NCBI GenBank assembly: GCA_012515885.1
Contig: JAAYXN010000177.1
Coordinates: forward strand, 1-8,300
From: Rhodococcus sp. (in: high G+C Gram-positive bacteria)
GTDB taxonomy: Bacteria; Actinomycetota; Actinomycetes; Mycobacteriales; Mycobacteriaceae
Length of the DNA stretch: 8,300 bases
Reading direction: 5' to 3'
Part shown: piece after piece, positions 6,343 through 8,300 of the stretch
Layout: the number at the start of each line of letters is the position of its first letter
How positions within the stretch are numbered: the first letter of the stretch is position 1
Position numbers and translations under genes: made by a program
Notes under the pieces: model-generated
Databases searched by the model: none
What the model was told of the DNA's origin: nothing
The model's input: the letters and a program-made list of their open reading frames with translations, nothing else

Positions 6343-8289
6343 TCACTGGCGGGTAACTACGATGAAAGGACCGGTTTCAACTACTTCGAAGCGAGGATCT
6401 TCGAAGAGGCTTTCATCGAAGGTGACGGTGTAACGCCGGACATTCGGGTCATTCGGGTACACGTCTTCTGCCAGTCGTAGCGTGTAGCCGTCGGGGGAAT
6501 TGCGGAACACGATCGCATCCGGTGCCCGCCACGGCAGACCGTCCCATGCCGCCAACAATTCGTCGGCGCTCTCAAGTTTCGACCACTCACCGATCGCGGC
6601 TGCGCGACCACTGAAATCAGCAAGCGGATTCGCATAGTGCGAGGTCAAGCCCTGGAAACCGAGATACGGGTAGTAGCTGAGGAAACTGGTATCAGCGGTG
6701 AGGACGATGGTCTCGTTGCGGGGCCGCGGGAACGCTTCCTGCAGCGCCGCGTCGACGTCGCCGTAATAGTAGGCCGACCCTGCGGGGCGTTGATCGGCGC
6801 GTTCACCATTTCCGTCGGTATCGGTATAGGCGACGGTGATGTCCGGTGCCAGGTGCCTGGGGATGTCCTGGACAAAGGACAGCGCCCCGATGACGCCAAT
6901 CGCGATCAGCACTGCGGTGACCCGCGGGTTCTCGCTGGTCGCGAGAATGATCCAGCGGGAAAACTCCACGAACCCGAATACGCCCGCGGCAGCGAGAAGC
7001 GCCACCAGCACCGGCTCCAGACGGAACGACAGCAGGGTGCCGCCCGCCGCGGTGTACGCCATCGACAGCAGGCACCACAGATAGATCGCGACGACACCGA
7101 TCCCCAGAGCTTGCGCACGCTGCGAAGACGTCGCACGCGCCACCAGCCACACGGTGCCCAACAGGCACAGCGCCCCGGTGAGCGAAAAGTGCATCATCGG
7201 CAGTGGGACGATCGCGCCGGATTCGGGCAGATAGTGCGTCGCGGTGCCTGACGCTGCGGCCCCCGAGCCGGACAGTCCGCTACGCAGGGACTCGAGCAGA
7301 TACGGCGCCCACACCACCAGGGCAATCAGGCCGGAAACTCCGGCAATGACCACCAGACGCAGCGCGGGCTGGAGCACTGCCCGCCAGGATCGTGTGCGGT
7401 ACACGCCGAGACCGGCCACAATCAGCGCCATAAGCGTGACCGTGAACGCAGCCCACCCCAGGTAGAGGGTGTAGAAGGTGGCGGCGAAACCCAGAATCAG
7501 GCCGGTACCTACGGCCGCGCCCCAGCCGCTGCGCGAGTCCGTCCGGTTCAGCGCACCCCACGCCAGGATTAGGCCGGGAACAGCGATAAGGATGACGACC
7601 GCGCCGTACGCCTCCGGAGAGGCATACGCGAGGGTGACAGCAGTGACAGCCGTTGCCGCGAGAATCGCCAGGTCATGGCGCACCAGCTCCGTCCACAACA
7701 CCAGGCCGATGACGGCAGCGACAGCCAGCGAGGCGATCGCATACGGCTTGAACGCTTCCCACCCGGACATGCCGAAGATGTTGGCGACGCGTCCACCAAT
7801 CCAGAACCAGCCGCCGGGATAGTAGGGCGCGAGGTCCGCGTAATTCATGTCCCGCAGGGCGGGTGAATCAGTGAGCCGAGTGAGGTACTGGGTGCGGAAT
7901 TCTTGGTCGACGGAGATGCCGTGCAGATACAGTTTTGTCGCCGCTAGCGGCATACCGAGAGTGACGGTGACCAGGCCCGACAGGGACGCCCACGACAAGA
8001 CTCGCGCGGTACGCGCAGCTTTATGCGCCCGTACCAGCCACACCGACGCGGCGATACCGATCAGCGCCGCGACCTGGCCGACCGTCGTAATCGCCTGCGT
8101 GACGTTGGACGAGTTGAACGCTGGCCAGTTGACCCGGCCGAAAGCGAACAGTCCCACGCCCGCAACGAACGCGGAAACCGCGACGGCTGCGACAACAGAA
8201 CCGAGTGTTGTCGCAGCACGCCGCAGCAGCGCGCGGTCCGCGAAAGAGGTGCGGTCAGGGGCGGTGGCAGCGGTATCCGTCGCGGTCAC
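6343..8289 (-). CDS. aftA: Galactan 5-O-arabinofuranosyltransferase AftA
   Basis: AftA transfers the first arabinofuranose residues from decaprenyl-phosphoryl-arabinose to the galactan of arabinogalactan, priming the arabinan that Emb extends. The 648-residue product is close in length to the M. tuberculosis protein (about 643) and matches its conserved blocks. These include TVTLGMPLAATKLYLHGISVDQ (108-129) with FRTQYLTRLTDSPALRDM (131-148), a segment in the first large loop that probably supplies the catalytic Asp128. Also present are YYPGGWFWIGGR (156-167), THYLPESGA (351-359), LLSFRLEP (419-426) and, in the soluble C-terminal domain (about 475-648), DIPRHLAPDITVAYTDTDG, LTADTSFLSYYPYLGFQGLT and DVYPNDPNVRRYTV. 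About a dozen membrane helices lie between 30 and 472. The GTG start at 8289 is only 11 nt from the window edge and the frame stays open to that edge, so an earlier start is possible; the N-terminus as called is a plausible cytosolic tail before the first helix. It is the first gene visible in the minus-strand cluster. Confidence 0.95.
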   Translation of the reverse strand: MTATDTAATAPDRTSFADRALLRRAATTLGSVVAAVAVSAFVAGVGLFAFGRVNWPAFNSSNVTQAITTVGQVAALIGIAASVWLVRAHKAARTARVLSWASLSGLVTVTLGMPLAATKLYLHGISVDQEFRTQYLTRLTDSPALRDMNYADLAPYYPGGWFWIGGRVANIFGMSGWEAFKPYAIASLAVAAVIGLVLWTELVRHDLAILAATAVTAVTLAYASPEAYGAVVILIAVPGLILAWGALNRTDSRSGWGAAVGTGLILGFAATFYTLYLGWAAFTVTLMALIVAGLGVYRTRSWRAVLQPALRLVVIAGVSGLIALVVWAPYLLESLRSGLSGSGAAASGTATHYLPESGAIVPLPMMHFSLTGALCLLGTVWLVARATSSQRAQALGIGVVAIYLWCLLSMAYTAAGGTLLSFRLEPVLVALLAAAGVFGFVEFSRWIILATSENPRVTAVLIAIGVIGALSFVQDIPRHLAPDITVAYTDTDGNGERADQRPAGSAYYYGDVDAALQEAFPRPRNETIVLTADTSFLSYYPYLGFQGLTSHYANPLADFSGRAAAIGEWSKLESADELLAAWDGLPWRAPDAIVFRNSPDGYTLRLAEDVYPNDPNVRRYTVTFDESLFEDPRFEVVETGPFIVVTRQ

Positions 8290-8300
8290 GGCGAGCGATC

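Noticed and set aside
6637..7251. 204-codon + strand ORF opposite aftA
   Set aside because: It is antisense to conserved AftA sequence, with an Arg/Gln/Asp-rich composition typical of a shadow frame.

Overview
The window comes from a mycolic-acid-bearing actinobacterium (order Mycobacteriales/Corynebacteriales). Two genes settle this: a full-length AftA and a full-length Emb, the two classes of arabinofuranosyltransferase that build cell-wall arabinogalactan (and, for some Emb proteins, lipoarabinomannan). A gene fragment resembling the ESX secretion chaperone EspG points to a lineage with an ESX/type VII system, so probably not a typical Corynebacterium. The DNA is GC-rich with mostly C- or G-ending codons, and the long genes start with GTG. 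I cannot name the genus; a non-mycobacterial mycolata member is the best guess.

Layout: at the left edge, on the + strand, is the 3' end of the EspG-like gene (to 365). It converges on a minus-strand cluster that fills the rest of the window, and a 16-bp GC-rich hairpin (379-421) separates the two. Read in its own direction, the cluster runs from right to left: aftA (8289-6343); a 236-bp gap with a perfect 15-bp palindrome; a 99-residue two-helix membrane protein with a strong ribosome binding site (6106-5807); a 234-bp gap with a UUCG-capped hairpin and a weak promoter candidate; a 615-residue polytopic membrane protein that looks like a GT-C glycosyltransferase (5572-3725); a 63-bp gap containing a 26-bp-period tandem repeat; and emb (3661-428).

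How the genes work together: AftA places the first arabinofuranose on galactan, taking it from decaprenyl-phosphoryl-arabinose on the outer face of the membrane. Emb then extends the arabinan. In Mycobacterium tuberculosis, aftA is followed directly by embC-embA-embB. Here there is one emb, with features of all three mycobacterial paralogs, and two uncharacterised membrane-protein genes lie between aftA and emb. The 615-residue protein is the most interesting candidate for an undescribed step in envelope polysaccharide assembly. No CRISPR array, insertion sequence, tRNA or rRNA gene was seen.
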